DNA of 64,000 nucleotides, from NCBI GenBank assembly GCA_016213785.1, contig JACQZQ010000035.1:1-64000 (forward strand), read 5' to 3'. Position numbers and translations under genes: made by a program. The notes beneath the pieces were generated by a model. The model saw only the letters and a list, made by a program, of their open reading frames with translations. It was not told where the DNA came from and ran no database searches. The stretch's first letter is position 1. Every line of letters begins with the position of its first letter. Shown one piece after another: positions 53,309 through 63,521 of the stretch. The stretch comes from Acidobacteriota bacterium. GTDB lineage: Bacteria > Acidobacteriota > Blastocatellia > Chloracidobacteriales > JADJPF01.

Positions 53309-54715
53309 ATGTTAAAAATAAGCTATGATTGGTTGGTTAAAAAAATAAAAAATATTGCCCCTAACCTATTTAACCGATTTAGTTTAGTAAGTTTGTTAGT
53401 AATTTGTTTTTTTATAGTTGGTATAAATTGTAGATCTAGGATTTATACTAAATCAAAACCTGAAGCAAATAATAAAACTGTTTCGCTTTCACCTTTAACA
53501 CCCCGCCCTAGGCCAGTTTTTGGCGCACATTTTAATTTTGCTGATCCACCAAATGAGCTTATTTTTCATATGGTTATGAAAGATAAACGACCTATTTTAG
53601 CAAAAGCTTTAAGAGATGCTGGAGTAGAAGATTTACGTATAAGTTTTCATGGTTACTATAGTCATCTTGGACATCAACAAAGCTTAAAGTTGAGAGAAAT
53701 AAATAAACTAACAAATGCTTTTCCTTGGATTCCAATAGAAGTCTTTATTTCTTTTATGAAAGATTTTGGTTTTACTTGTGTTTTAGGAGTAAATGTTGAA
53801 GAAGGCCCAGAAGTAGCAGTAGATCTTATAAAACATTTTGAAAAAGCAGGTGCCTTAAACTTAATAAACTCTGTAGAATTAGGTAATGAGCCTTTCCTAA
53901 GTGCTAGACCTTGGACACCTGAAGAATATGCTCAAAAATCAGCAGAAATAATTAAGGCACTACGTCCGTTTAAGGTAAAGTTTGCTATTGCTGTAATTGT
54001 AGGTAAAGATAATAACGGCCCTACAAAAATTCCTGGAGATGAATATTGTGATAGAACCCTAGCTACTCTAGACCCGCTTATTGACCTAAAAACAAGTGAT
54101 GATATTTATGGTGCTGTACATCTTTATAGTAGGGGTGTTACACCAGTTGCTATAGACCAGTTTAATAGCATTATCCGTAAATATTCTAAAATGAAATATC
54201 AATTAACCGAATATAATATTAGGCTTTCACTGAAGGGGAATCCTCATTTAACTAATGCTTATGCTATGGAGTTTGCACGTAAGTTAAACCATTTGATTAT
54301 GTCTCCAGATATTGTAGGCTTTTGGATACATTCTTTTCCTTACCACGCAATTAATTATTGGACAGATGGTAGAAGTGCTACTGTAATAGGTTTTAGTGAC
54401 GATAAACTTAAAGGCGAAGATTTAACCCCAGGATGGCATTTAACCCCTGCTGGTAGAGTACATTATTTTTATCAAAGTCTTGTTTGGAATGGAGATATTT
54501 TAGGTTTTTATGAGCAAGGAGACGTTCAATATTGGGTTATAAACTCACCTACAAAGGGTAAACTAGTTACTATACTTAACGATCAAAAAGAAGCCCTAGA
54601 GTCAACTTTTAGTTTTGAAGATAAAAAACTAAAAGTGCAAGTAAACCCACAACAAATTGTTTGTTATCAGCTAGATACAGCTAAAGAAATTGCATCCTTA
54701 GACTTACCCTATTAA
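53309..54715 (+). CDS. Exported clan GH-A-like glycosidase candidate
   Basis: This 468-residue protein has an N-terminal membrane segment (about 25-42, VSLLVICFFIVGINC), then a TIM-barrel-like domain. The candidate acid/base is E194 in VELGNEPF (the NEP motif of clan GH-A), and the candidate nucleophile is E301 in YQLTEYNIRL. The 107-residue spacing is reasonable for clan A. A small beta domain closes the protein. The fold is inferred by eye, and no GH family can be assigned. It starts 30 bases after selB and may be co-transcribed. Confidence 0.7.
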   Translation: MLKISYDWLVKKIKNIAPNLFNRFSLVSLLVICFFIVGINCRSRIYTKSKPEANNKTVSLSPLTPRPRPVFGAHFNFADPPNELIFHMVMKDKRPILAKALRDAGVEDLRISFHGYYSHLGHQQSLKLREINKLTNAFPWIPIEVFISFMKDFGFTCVLGVNVEEGPEVAVDLIKHFEKAGALNLINSVELGNEPFLSARPWTPEEYAQKSAEIIKALRPFKVKFAIAVIVGKDNNGPTKIPGDEYCDRTLATLDPLIDLKTSDDIYGAVHLYSRGVTPVAIDQFNSIIRKYSKMKYQLTEYNIRLSLKGNPHLTNAYAMEFARKLNHLIMSPDIVGFWIHSFPYHAINYWTDGRSATVIGFSDDKLKGEDLTPGWHLTPAGRVHYFYQSLVWNGDILGFYEQGDVQYWVINSPTKGKLVTILNDQKEALESTFSFEDKKLKVQVNPQQIVCYQLDTAKEIASLDLPY

Positions 54716-54838
54716 ATTTTCTTTAAGATTAAAAAACTATAAGTTAAACCCGGTTTTTTTTGGTCGTAAGATTGCAACCATTTGGGGATTTTGCTAATCT
54801 GCAAATGAATAAATCCAAAAAAATCGGGGAATAAATTC

Positions 54839-56731
54839 ATGCCACAAGCAGGCGAACAAATTGGGCCTTATACTTTAGTGCGCCAATTAGGAAGAGGGGC
54901 ATTTGGCATAGTTTGGCTTGCAGAACGTCGTGGTACTTTTGCTACTACTCAAGTCGCTATTAAATTAATCCTGGATGATGAGCCAGATCTAGACGCTATT
55001 GCCCAAGAATCCCAACTTTGGGCAAAACTTGGAGGCCATCCTAATGTTTTACCAATTATTGAGGCTGATAAATATGATGATCAGATTGTTATTGTTAGCG
55101 AGTATGCGCCTGATGGAACCTTAAATGACTGGCTAAAAAAACATAGTGGTGTTGCACCATCAATAGAATCTGCAATATCAATGGCTATAGGAATATTAAA
55201 TGGCTTAGAGCATTTGCATTCAAAAAAGATAATCCATAGAGACTTAAAACCTGCAAATATCCTTCTTCAAAATGAAACCCCTAGACTTGCTGACTTTGGA
55301 CTAGCTAGAGTGCTTAGAAGCAGTATGAAATCTGGCGGAGTAGCAGGAACACCTGCTTATATGGCTCCAGAAGTTTTTGATGGCGAAAGATCCGTTCAGT
55401 CTGATATATGGTCAGTAGGTGTAATTCTTTATCAGCTTTTATCAGGCCGTCTACCTTTTCCTCAAGCTGATCTTATGGCACTTCTTGGTGCAATTATTAA
55501 AAACGATGCCGCACTTTTACCTGATTATGTTCCTTTTCCCTTAGCTCAAGTAGTTGCAAATGCTTTGCAAAAAAATCCACTAAATCGCTATCAATCTGTA
55601 GCGGAAATGCGTAATACACTACAAAGTATTATTAGTAATGGAGAAATCTTATCAAAAACTTTATATAAAATAGATGATACTCCTACAGTAAGTGTAAATA
55701 CTGCAAAACAAACCAACCCAGAACAAACTATGGCTACTCTAGCTCACTTACCTTCAAGTGATTCTTCTTTAAGACAAAATGCTAATAGAACTCAAGAACA
55801 AACTCCTGCCCGCACTACACAAGAATCTATTTCTAATCTACCCCCTACCATACTGGAAATTCCTTCTACAGAAAAAATTCTTTTAAGTAAAACAGAGCCT
55901 CAGTCTGATAAAATAAATACTTCAATAGCAAATTCAGTAAAAGCATTAGGGAGTAGAAAGGTTACAGCAATCTATGTAGCTATTTTTGCTGTATTATTTT
56001 TAGCAGGACTAGCAGTTATGCTAAAAGTTTCATCAACTATGAGGGCTGAAAAAACAAATTTAGAAAAAGGGGTAAATGACCTACATAGCCCACCTGCACC
56101 ACCTTCTTCCAAAGTTGATATAACAGATAGTACTGCAATAAAAGATAGCAATAAGTTATCTATGGAGATAGGAAAAAGAATAGCCTTAATTGAAAAAGAG
56201 CTAGAAACTTTGCCTAAGGGAAAGGAAAGGTCAGAACTTCGAGAAGCCTTTGAAGAGATCCGAGATGGTTTTGAAGAAACTTCGTTAGAAGATATTAGAC
56301 CAGAGACTTTAAGACCTGTTTATGAAGGCTATATAGCTGGGCTAAATGGTTTAATGGGTATGGTAGAGCGTGCTAAGTCAAGTTCTAAAGTAAAAGTAAA
56401 GACAACCCCTGTTCCTAGTGAAGAGGCTGTAAATATTAGTAAACCTACGCTTCCAGCTAGTCCAGATATTCCTATTCCAGAACAAGCCCTTGAGCCTCAA
56501 TTTAGTAAGCCTATAGATCTTCAACCTACTGGATTAGGAATGATTCCTAGCCCAGAAGATCTTAAAGAACTAAGAAGAAGAACAAAAGAGACTAGACAGT
56601 TACTTAAAGAAGCCCAAAGAAAGATAAAGGAAGAAAAGCAATCTGATCAACCATCAGAACCGCCACCTATATCTTTACGGCGGAAATTTTTAGAAAAAGC
56701 AGCAAGAGGGCAAGAAAGAAGGCAAGAATAA
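54839..56731 (+). CDS. Membrane Ser/Thr protein kinase, paralogue 1
   Basis: This 630-residue protein has an N-terminal Hanks kinase domain (about 10-275): GRGAFGIVW, K42, HRDLKPAN with D135, DFG from D152, and GTPAYMAPEVF. A Pro/Thr/Ser-rich linker, one membrane helix (about 375-397) and an extracytoplasmic tail of about 230 residues with Lys/Glu-rich helices follow. The topology is that of receptor-like bacterial kinases. The next gene is a close paralogue in the kinase half and a diverged one in the tail, so the pair arose by tandem duplication. Confidence 0.93.
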   Translation: MPQAGEQIGPYTLVRQLGRGAFGIVWLAERRGTFATTQVAIKLILDDEPDLDAIAQESQLWAKLGGHPNVLPIIEADKYDDQIVIVSEYAPDGTLNDWLKKHSGVAPSIESAISMAIGILNGLEHLHSKKIIHRDLKPANILLQNETPRLADFGLARVLRSSMKSGGVAGTPAYMAPEVFDGERSVQSDIWSVGVILYQLLSGRLPFPQADLMALLGAIIKNDAALLPDYVPFPLAQVVANALQKNPLNRYQSVAEMRNTLQSIISNGEILSKTLYKIDDTPTVSVNTAKQTNPEQTMATLAHLPSSDSSLRQNANRTQEQTPARTTQESISNLPPTILEIPSTEKILLSKTEPQSDKINTSIANSVKALGSRKVTAIYVAIFAVLFLAGLAVMLKVSSTMRAEKTNLEKGVNDLHSPPAPPSSKVDITDSTAIKDSNKLSMEIGKRIALIEKELETLPKGKERSELREAFEEIRDGFEETSLEDIRPETLRPVYEGYIAGLNGLMGMVERAKSSSKVKVKTTPVPSEEAVNISKPTLPASPDIPIPEQALEPQFSKPIDLQPTGLGMIPSPEDLKELRRRTKETRQLLKEAQRKIKEEKQSDQPSEPPPISLRRKFLEKAARGQERRQE

Positions 56732-56875
56732 ATATTTTCTGCTAAAATCTTTGCGAAATTCAGGAATTTTATCAGAAATTTTTAGAACGGATCTTATTGT
56801 TGAGCGTTAAAATAGCATCAAACAAAAAAATCATATATAAAACCATAGCAACTAGAGAAAGTTAGGGAAAAGATT

Positions 56876-59047
56876 ATGTTGCAAGCAGGAGAACAAATAG
56901 GGCCATACACTTTAGTGCGTCAACTAGGAAGAGGGGCATTTGGTCTAGTCTGGCTAGCAGAGCGTCGTGGTGCTTTTGCTACTACTCAAGTTGCTCTTAA
57001 ACTAGCTTTAGATGATGAGCCAAATCTAGCTGCCCTTGCCCAAGAATCCCAACTTTGGGCAAAACTCGGAGTCCATAACAACGTCCTACCTATTATTGAA
57101 GCTGATAAATATGGTGACTATATGGTGTTAGTTAGTGAATATGCACCAGATGGTTCACTAGATGGTTGGCTAAAAAAACATAAAGGCGCCGCTCCATCAT
57201 TAGAAAGTGCAATAGCAATGACCATTGGAATATTAAATGGTCTAGAACATTTGCATTCAAAAAAGATAATCCATAGAGACTTAAAACCTGCAAATATCCT
57301 TCTTCAAAATGAAACTCCTAGACTTGCTGACTTTGGACTAGCTAGAGTACTTAAGTCAACAATGCAGAGTACTGGAGTAGCAGGAACGCCTGCTTATATG
57401 GCTCCAGAAGTTTTTAGCGGAGAAAGATTTGTACAATCAGATCTTTGGTCAGTAGGGGTAATTCTTTATCAGCTTTTATCAGGCCGACTCCCTTTTCCTC
57501 AAACTGATGTTATGGCACTTCTTGGTGCTATTGTTCACCGTAATCCAGATCCTTTACCTAATTATGTTCCTTCTGAACTTGTTCAAATAATTGCTTATGC
57601 TTTACAAAAAAATATCAATAAGAGATTTCAATCTGCTTCTGAAATGCGCAATGCCTTGCAACAGGTTATTAGCAAAGGAAATATAACCCTTACAAATGCA
57701 CAATTAGAAGATGATAGACCTACAGCAATACTTAATACTTTGCCTGGTATAGACTTATCAGGAATGGGACAGGTACTAGAAACTTTACCGGCGCTATCTA
57801 AAAATGCTAATAATCAGCAAACTCAAATAATTAATGAAAATACAGTTGAACAAATAAAAGTTTTTAATACTTATAAACAAGCAGAGTCTTCTACAACAAA
57901 TTTTAAACCCTTACCTAAGGTTAAAGTTGCTACTGCTAAAGGTCTTAAGATTAGTTTGCCTAAGAAAAACTCTCATAGAATGTATGAAACTCTTGCTGTA
58001 AGCGTAGTTATGGTAGTTATGCTATCAGCTACTTTTCTTAAAGCGAGTAATTATAATGGGGTGGGTGTAAGTATTAAGGATGATAAAGCCTATACTGTAA
58101 AAAATGTTGATAGTGAGACTGAATTACTTGACGAATATTCAGTAAGACATGACTTAATAGTTTTGGATGAAGAATCTGATAAAGCAAGAAATAACAATGA
58201 AGAATTAATTAAAGAAATCCAAGAAAAGTCTTCTATGTTAGAAGAATATATGAGAAAAGTATCTGAAAATAATAAGAAAAATATTGAGAAACAATATCTT
58301 AATATTCAAGAAAAACTTGCAGATGAATCATTAAATATTTTTAACCCTAATTCTACAGCGCTTTATAGAGCATATTTAATGAATCTAGACACTTTGATTA
58401 TTGCAGCAAAATCATATCTAGGAAATTCTAGCCCATCCCCTATATCTAAAAAGCTAGATAAGGCTCGTATAGAAGAAAAAAATATTCTTGATAAAACTGC
58501 TAGATTTATAGAAAAAAGAATTAGTTTTCTACCTGAGAGTAAAGAAAAAAAAGAAATAAGGGAAACTTGCTCAAATGTACGTAGTAATTTAGATAGAATT
58601 GCTTATGTATATAGTTCAGATTATCAAAACTATAAAGCTAATTTAGAAAAACTAGCTCGGCAAGTTGAAGAAATGAAATTAAAAGATCCTAAAGTAGCGG
58701 TTGTAGATGAGGTAGCTAAAACAAATAGTTCAAGTTTTGTATTTACTAATAAGCCTCCAAAACCACCTAAACCAGCACCTAAAAAGCCATTAATAGAAAG
58801 TAATGCTCTAGGCTTAGAATTTACAATTCCTTTTTCTTTAGCAGAAACGCAAATTGATGCTGAAGCCTTAAAACAACTTATGTTAATAAAAGATAAATCT
58901 AATATTCAGGTTTCTAAAGAGGGTCTTATAATTAAACTAGATAAAGCTCTTGCAGAAAAAGCTTTTGCAGATAAAAAAAGACAAGAAGCTTTTAGAAAGT
59001 TAAAAACTGATAGAAAAATACCCTTAAATCAAGCTCAAGAAAACTAA
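56876..59047 (+). CDS. Membrane Ser/Thr protein kinase, paralogue 2
   Basis: This 723-residue protein has the same N-terminal kinase as its neighbour (QAGEQIGPYTLVRQLGRGAF), with GRGAFGLVW, HRDLKPAN (D135), DFG, and GTPAYMAPEVF. It also has one membrane helix (about 369-390). Its extracytoplasmic tail is about 330 residues, longer than its sibling's, with helical segments EELIKEIQEKSSMLEEYM and PKPPKPAPKKPLIE. The tails differ, so the two may sense different signals and share substrates. Parts of the kinase DNA are nearly identical to the sibling's. Confidence 0.93.
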   Translation: MLQAGEQIGPYTLVRQLGRGAFGLVWLAERRGAFATTQVALKLALDDEPNLAALAQESQLWAKLGVHNNVLPIIEADKYGDYMVLVSEYAPDGSLDGWLKKHKGAAPSLESAIAMTIGILNGLEHLHSKKIIHRDLKPANILLQNETPRLADFGLARVLKSTMQSTGVAGTPAYMAPEVFSGERFVQSDLWSVGVILYQLLSGRLPFPQTDVMALLGAIVHRNPDPLPNYVPSELVQIIAYALQKNINKRFQSASEMRNALQQVISKGNITLTNAQLEDDRPTAILNTLPGIDLSGMGQVLETLPALSKNANNQQTQIINENTVEQIKVFNTYKQAESSTTNFKPLPKVKVATAKGLKISLPKKNSHRMYETLAVSVVMVVMLSATFLKASNYNGVGVSIKDDKAYTVKNVDSETELLDEYSVRHDLIVLDEESDKARNNNEELIKEIQEKSSMLEEYMRKVSENNKKNIEKQYLNIQEKLADESLNIFNPNSTALYRAYLMNLDTLIIAAKSYLGNSSPSPISKKLDKARIEEKNILDKTARFIEKRISFLPESKEKKEIRETCSNVRSNLDRIAYVYSSDYQNYKANLEKLARQVEEMKLKDPKVAVVDEVAKTNSSSFVFTNKPPKPPKPAPKKPLIESNALGLEFTIPFSLAETQIDAEALKQLMLIKDKSNIQVSKEGLIIKLDKALAEKAFADKKRQEAFRKLKTDRKIPLNQAQEN

Positions 59048-59113
59048 TAGAAAAGTAAAATAAACTCAAGTTATATTAGTATCAAAAATATTAGTTAAAT
59101 ATTCTACTTTAAT

Positions 59114-60400
59114 TTAGCGATAACCACTTTGTGCTAAATAATCCCTTAGCATCTTATTTTTTGCATTATTTGTTACAAGTACCCAGATCATAAATGGGAT
59201 AAATGAAAGTATGTTAAGGAAGGGTATAAAATTTATAACACAAGCAATCATACCTACCACAAAACCACCACTACCAGCGCTACTTGGATTAATTGCTCTA
59301 TGAGCCTTTTCTATGGATTTTGATAAGCCAGGAAAAGCCCTAAATATCCAATACATATTAAAAAAAGGTATGAACAAAAACCCAAGTGCTTTACCTGGCG
59401 AAGTGCTGCGGTATCGTTCAGGGACGGCTTCCCAGGTTTTATAGAGCCAAATTAAAAATAAAATCCCTGTAGGTATAGCCATTAAGATAGTTAAAACAAA
59501 TGTAACGGCTAGTACTTCTTCATCTCCTCCACTTAAGCGTCCATCAAGGGTTAGAGCCATAAAAAGTATATAAACAGGAAGAGATATAAGCCAAGTAAGT
59601 GTTCCTAATATAGCATAGCTAATAGCCAGTGCTGAACCAGGTTGTTGGATACTTCCAGAATAATCACCTTTAGGAGGATAAGCTATTGAAGGGGGTTGAG
59701 AGCTTTGATAAATGGCTTGGCCTTGGGGGTAAATTGGTTGACCTTGGGGTGAGAAGCCATAGTTAGCTTGACCTTGGGGAGTTTGAGGAGGTTGAGCAAA
59801 AGGGTAAGGGTTATTTTGCTGTTGGGTTTGAGCCGTTTGTTGATAAGGGTTTGGATTAGCATAAGGGTTATTTTGAGGCATTTGGTTTTGAGCTTGTGCT
59901 GCAAGTACACTTGAAATTCGGTTAAATACATTTTGAGCTAAAGTAGCAATAGTGTTAATGGGTAAATTTTGGCCTTCGCCTTGTGCTACATAAAACTTTA
60001 CAATTACTGTTTTTACTCTAAATAAATAAATATAGCTTGTTATTTGAGCCAGTCCCATATCAACTCTACCGCCAAAAACATAACATTCTGTTCCAACTAA
60101 AGGAACATTTTGTAGATAAGGCATATTTTCACAATTAGTTTGTAGAGTTTGTTGATGATAAGACATTGCCATATCTTCGCTAGGAAATACCCAGCGAATA
60201 TCTACTATACGCTCTATAGTTGAATTTATAGGCGCTTGCCAGGCTACTAGACCTGACCGAAGTCCTAAACACCTGCGAAAAGTCTCATCATTTGGATCTG
60301 AGCCTCTCATACGACTATCTTGTGTCAGTTGGAGTCCAGCAGGAAGTTCTCTTGCTTCTAGAAAAAGTTGTAAGTAATTTTGATCTGTAAGTGATTGCAT
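59114..60400 (-). CDS. Multi-pass membrane protein with N-terminal soluble domain and P/Q-rich linker
   Basis: This 428-residue protein has a soluble N-terminal domain of about 170 residues (SGLVAWQAPINSTIERIVDIRWVF). A Pro/Gln/Asn/Tyr-rich low-complexity linker follows (about 172-245, NPYANPNPYQQT). The C-terminal membrane domain has four helices (about 255-415) and includes LYKTWEAVPERYRSTSPGKALGFLFIPFFNMYWIFRAF. The C-terminal part resembles DUF4328-type bacterial membrane domains, which is a by-eye match. Function unknown. It has no obvious operon partner. Confidence 0.75.
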   Translation of the reverse strand: MQSLTDQNYLQLFLEARELPAGLQLTQDSRMRGSDPNDETFRRCLGLRSGLVAWQAPINSTIERIVDIRWVFPSEDMAMSYHQQTLQTNCENMPYLQNVPLVGTECYVFGGRVDMGLAQITSYIYLFRVKTVIVKFYVAQGEGQNLPINTIATLAQNVFNRISSVLAAQAQNQMPQNNPYANPNPYQQTAQTQQQNNPYPFAQPPQTPQGQANYGFSPQGQPIYPQGQAIYQSSQPPSIAYPPKGDYSGSIQQPGSALAISYAILGTLTWLISLPVYILFMALTLDGRLSGGDEEVLAVTFVLTILMAIPTGILFLIWLYKTWEAVPERYRSTSPGKALGFLFIPFFNMYWIFRAFPGLSKSIEKAHRAINPSSAGSGGFVVGMIACVINFIPFLNILSFIPFMIWVLVTNNAKNKMLRDYLAQSGYR

Positions 60401-60572
60401 ATAAATTCCTTGCTACTAGCAAAATAGATTTAGCTATAACTTGATAGACAAGATTTTAATTTTAGTAGACTTTAAGGCTTATTTTGCAAGAAAATTTACC
60501 ACAGATCCTCTTTTAAGTTAATAGATTTAATTATCATGTTGAATTTCTTATGGTTATAAAAACTTTTCTAGT

Positions 60573-63422
60573 CTATTCTAAACTTGTGTCTGGAGTTGAA
60601 GAACTAAGTTGATAAAGTCTAAGTGACCCATTACCAGGAGCAACAAGTAAACTAGTTTTTCTAGATTTACCAACTACAGCAATTATAGGATCGCTAGGAA
60701 AAGATTCTAAGCGTATTGACCAGACTAGACTCCCATCCTTAGAGTTTAAGGCTACTATTTGTCCATCAGCAGTTCCAAAAACAAACTCATCCTGACCATC
60801 AAGATTTAAGTCTATGGAAATAATATCTGTTATAGGCTGGAAAGCGGTTTTAGTGGTAAGAAGACCTGTAAAATAATCATAAATATAAAATGTATCGCTT
60901 TCTCCAAAATTACCACCAATCCTATCAAAGCTACTAGTCATACTAGTAATATCTGCTAGTCCCATTAGTAGGTCAGTTGCTTGGCGTTGGCTAGGAAGGC
61001 CATTAATTGTCTTAGCAAAATTCCAAAGTAATTTTCCTTGATCAGTAATTTTTACTACTTTTCCTGCTCCAATTAATAAAACTTCTCCATTGCCTGATAA
61101 AATTGGAGTAGAGTTAAAATCGCCTCCAAAACTAGAAACATTTATTGGGCCTACTAGTTCACGTCCTACACCTCCATCAAGAACACGATAAAGACTATTT
61201 GAGACAATATAAATATCATCCTTACCATCTTGGTTAAAATCTCTTACTGCGGCATTATTACCAAAAGTAAAAACATCTGAGCGTGACCATAAAATTGAAC
61301 CATCAGCACCAGAGAGCATAATTGCACGATCACGAGGCGTAGTAAGAAAAATATCTATTCTATTTGTAAGCCCAGAAAATCGACCTGTTGTTATAGCAAT
61401 ATTACTAGTAGCAGGAATATCAAAAAAAGTAACTCCCCATTTTTCAGCTACTTGTAAGTTTTTTGTTTCAACACTACCACGAGTTTCATAAACGCTAAGT
61501 CTTAAACGGCCATTATCATTAACTGTAGTAATAATTTGTGGGCGGTTTTTATTATTTCCATCTAAAGCTTGAATTATAGGAGTAGAGTTACCAGTAAAAG
61601 AGGCTACATTTATTAAAGTATTAGTTACTTCATCTAAGCTAACAACTAAAATTTTACCTCCAGGGCTACGAACTAAGATTTCATTAGCCCTATCCATATC
61701 AAGGTCAGCAACTCTTACTTGTGAACTAAAGTTAGAGCCTGTTGTAAAAGCAGAACCTAAGCTTAAGAGTCTTTTTCTTAAACGCTGATAAATAGCTAGC
61801 TGGCCTGTGGTTTGTCCATTAAGTTCTTGGCTGACAAGGAATTTTTCATTATTTAATGCTGTAGATAGAATTGATCTAACTAATCCAGGGCGCAGAATAT
61901 CTAGATCTACTTTAAGTTTAAGTTTTTGTTTTCCAGTTCCTTGATCCATTACAACAAATCGTTCTTGAAAATTAATTCCACCCATATCATTACTAGAGTA
62001 GGTGAGAAAACGAGGTAGAGGTGTTTCTAATATTAAGGTTTTAGTCCTAGACTCATCAGAACTACCAATATGATTAAAATTAATATTGGTAAAATTAGGG
62101 CGACTTAATAAGTACATTCCAGTAATAGGCTGAGTAGAGCTTAAAAATGTATAAGTATTATTAATTACTATAGGTCTATAGATTTTTAGTTGAGAATTAA
62201 GAGTTAAAGCAGGGCTAGCAACAGTCTCTAGGCTAGAAAGAAATTCTATGGTTCCATCATTATTTAAGTCTTGTAGATCCCAAACATAGCTATTTCTGAT
62301 AGTTGTAAGTAGTAGGGCTTGCCCTAAGTTAAAAGGGTCGCCATCGCCGCGATAAATGCGAATTTGTTGTTCTTGCCCATCCCAAAAATTAACGGCTATT
62401 TCGCTCTTGCCATCACCATCAAAGTCTTGTACCGCTTTTAATGGAGCGCGTAAGACTTGAGAAGAAGGAAAAGTTATGCCCCAAAGCTTTTTAATAAAAG
62501 GAGTTAGCTGTAAGACAGAAATTGCAGTCATTTTGTTATTTTCAGCTAAAGCAGGAATATCATCAGCAATAATAACTGCTTCTAGGGTCTTATCACCATT
62601 TACATCGGCTAAAGTAAAGAGTCCATAATGTCTTCCTTCAGGATCTCCTTCACGAAAATCTAATTGTTGTTTTAATTCGCCATTACCAGAAAAAATCATT
62701 ATTCTAGGGCGACCAACTACTACTACTTCTTGTGAGCCATCATTATCAATATCACTAATTGCAAGTTGTGGAAAATTAAGTTGTCCTCCAAATAGTTGTG
62801 TTACGAGAGCTTTAGCATAAAGACTTCCTTGGCTTGAAAAAAAGTATCCAAATGCATCTTGTTGGGTTTTTGTATGATCAGGGAAGACTACTACTTCTCT
62901 ACCAGGGCGTTCAGGCGATATATCAGCAGTTTTTATATAAATGCTAGATAAAGTTACAAATTCTGGAAACTGATATTGTGAGCGTAATAGACCATCAGCA
63001 TTTATAATTAGCAGAATGCGTTGAAATGTATCAAAGGTGATGATTTCAGGAGTAGAGTTATTATTATCAAGGTCAACAATAGAAACTATTTCTGTTAGAC
63101 CAAAAAATTTATCAATTAAAATAGTACCATCTTGACTACTTACTATTAAACGACCTTGTTGTAAATATATGATTTCAGGCAGATTATCATTATCAATATC
63201 AAAGGTTAAAGGTTGTAATGAACTAGCGCCTAGTTGAAGATCAAGAAAATTAGTAGGAGAATTTGTTGGTATTTTTGTGAGAGTATGTCCGCTTAAGGCT
63301 GCATCTCCGCGAAAACGAGGCCAATCTTGGGCATAAACCGAAGTAGTTAATAAAATTAATAGAGGTAAAAAAGCTATTTTGTTTATAAAGTTTATAAAAT
63401 TCATAATTTTGTGAATTCTCAT
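60573..63422 (-). CDS. Exported FG-GAP/VCBS beta-propeller protein
   Basis: This protein of 949 residues starts with a signal peptide (ATG at 63422, or more likely the ATG at 63404, as the protein then begins MNFINFINKIAFLPLLI and the cleavage site is near VYAQ). The rest carries many FG-GAP-like repeats with the calcium-binding pattern D-x-D-x-D-G or D-x-N-x-D (DIDNDNLPEI, DFDGDGKSEIAVNF, DVNGDKTLEAVII, DFNQDGKDDIYIVS, DLNLDGQDEFVF). Seven or more blades are likely. It should be secreted or surface-bound and calcium-stabilised. No enzymatic domain is seen. The role is unknown. Confidence 0.85.
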   Translation of the reverse strand: MRIHKIMNFINFINKIAFLPLLILLTTSVYAQDWPRFRGDAALSGHTLTKIPTNSPTNFLDLQLGASSLQPLTFDIDNDNLPEIIYLQQGRLIVSSQDGTILIDKFFGLTEIVSIVDLDNNNSTPEIITFDTFQRILLIINADGLLRSQYQFPEFVTLSSIYIKTADISPERPGREVVVFPDHTKTQQDAFGYFFSSQGSLYAKALVTQLFGGQLNFPQLAISDIDNDGSQEVVVVGRPRIMIFSGNGELKQQLDFREGDPEGRHYGLFTLADVNGDKTLEAVIIADDIPALAENNKMTAISVLQLTPFIKKLWGITFPSSQVLRAPLKAVQDFDGDGKSEIAVNFWDGQEQQIRIYRGDGDPFNLGQALLLTTIRNSYVWDLQDLNNDGTIEFLSSLETVASPALTLNSQLKIYRPIVINNTYTFLSSTQPITGMYLLSRPNFTNINFNHIGSSDESRTKTLILETPLPRFLTYSSNDMGGINFQERFVVMDQGTGKQKLKLKVDLDILRPGLVRSILSTALNNEKFLVSQELNGQTTGQLAIYQRLRKRLLSLGSAFTTGSNFSSQVRVADLDMDRANEILVRSPGGKILVVSLDEVTNTLINVASFTGNSTPIIQALDGNNKNRPQIITTVNDNGRLRLSVYETRGSVETKNLQVAEKWGVTFFDIPATSNIAITTGRFSGLTNRIDIFLTTPRDRAIMLSGADGSILWSRSDVFTFGNNAAVRDFNQDGKDDIYIVSNSLYRVLDGGVGRELVGPINVSSFGGDFNSTPILSGNGEVLLIGAGKVVKITDQGKLLWNFAKTINGLPSQRQATDLLMGLADITSMTSSFDRIGGNFGESDTFYIYDYFTGLLTTKTAFQPITDIISIDLNLDGQDEFVFGTADGQIVALNSKDGSLVWSIRLESFPSDPIIAVVGKSRKTSLLVAPGNGSLRLYQLSSSTPDTSLE

Positions 63423-63521
63423 AATTTTGACCCAACTGTTTTTTAGGATAGCGCAAAATTTAGTTTTTAAGATGCATAATGGAAGGATAAGGTTCTAAAA
63501 GGAAAAATAAAATAACTTATT

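Noticed and set aside
54839-59047. Mobile-element or composite-transposon duplication of the kinases
   Set aside because: No inverted repeats, target-site duplications or transposase are visible, so simple tandem duplication is enough.
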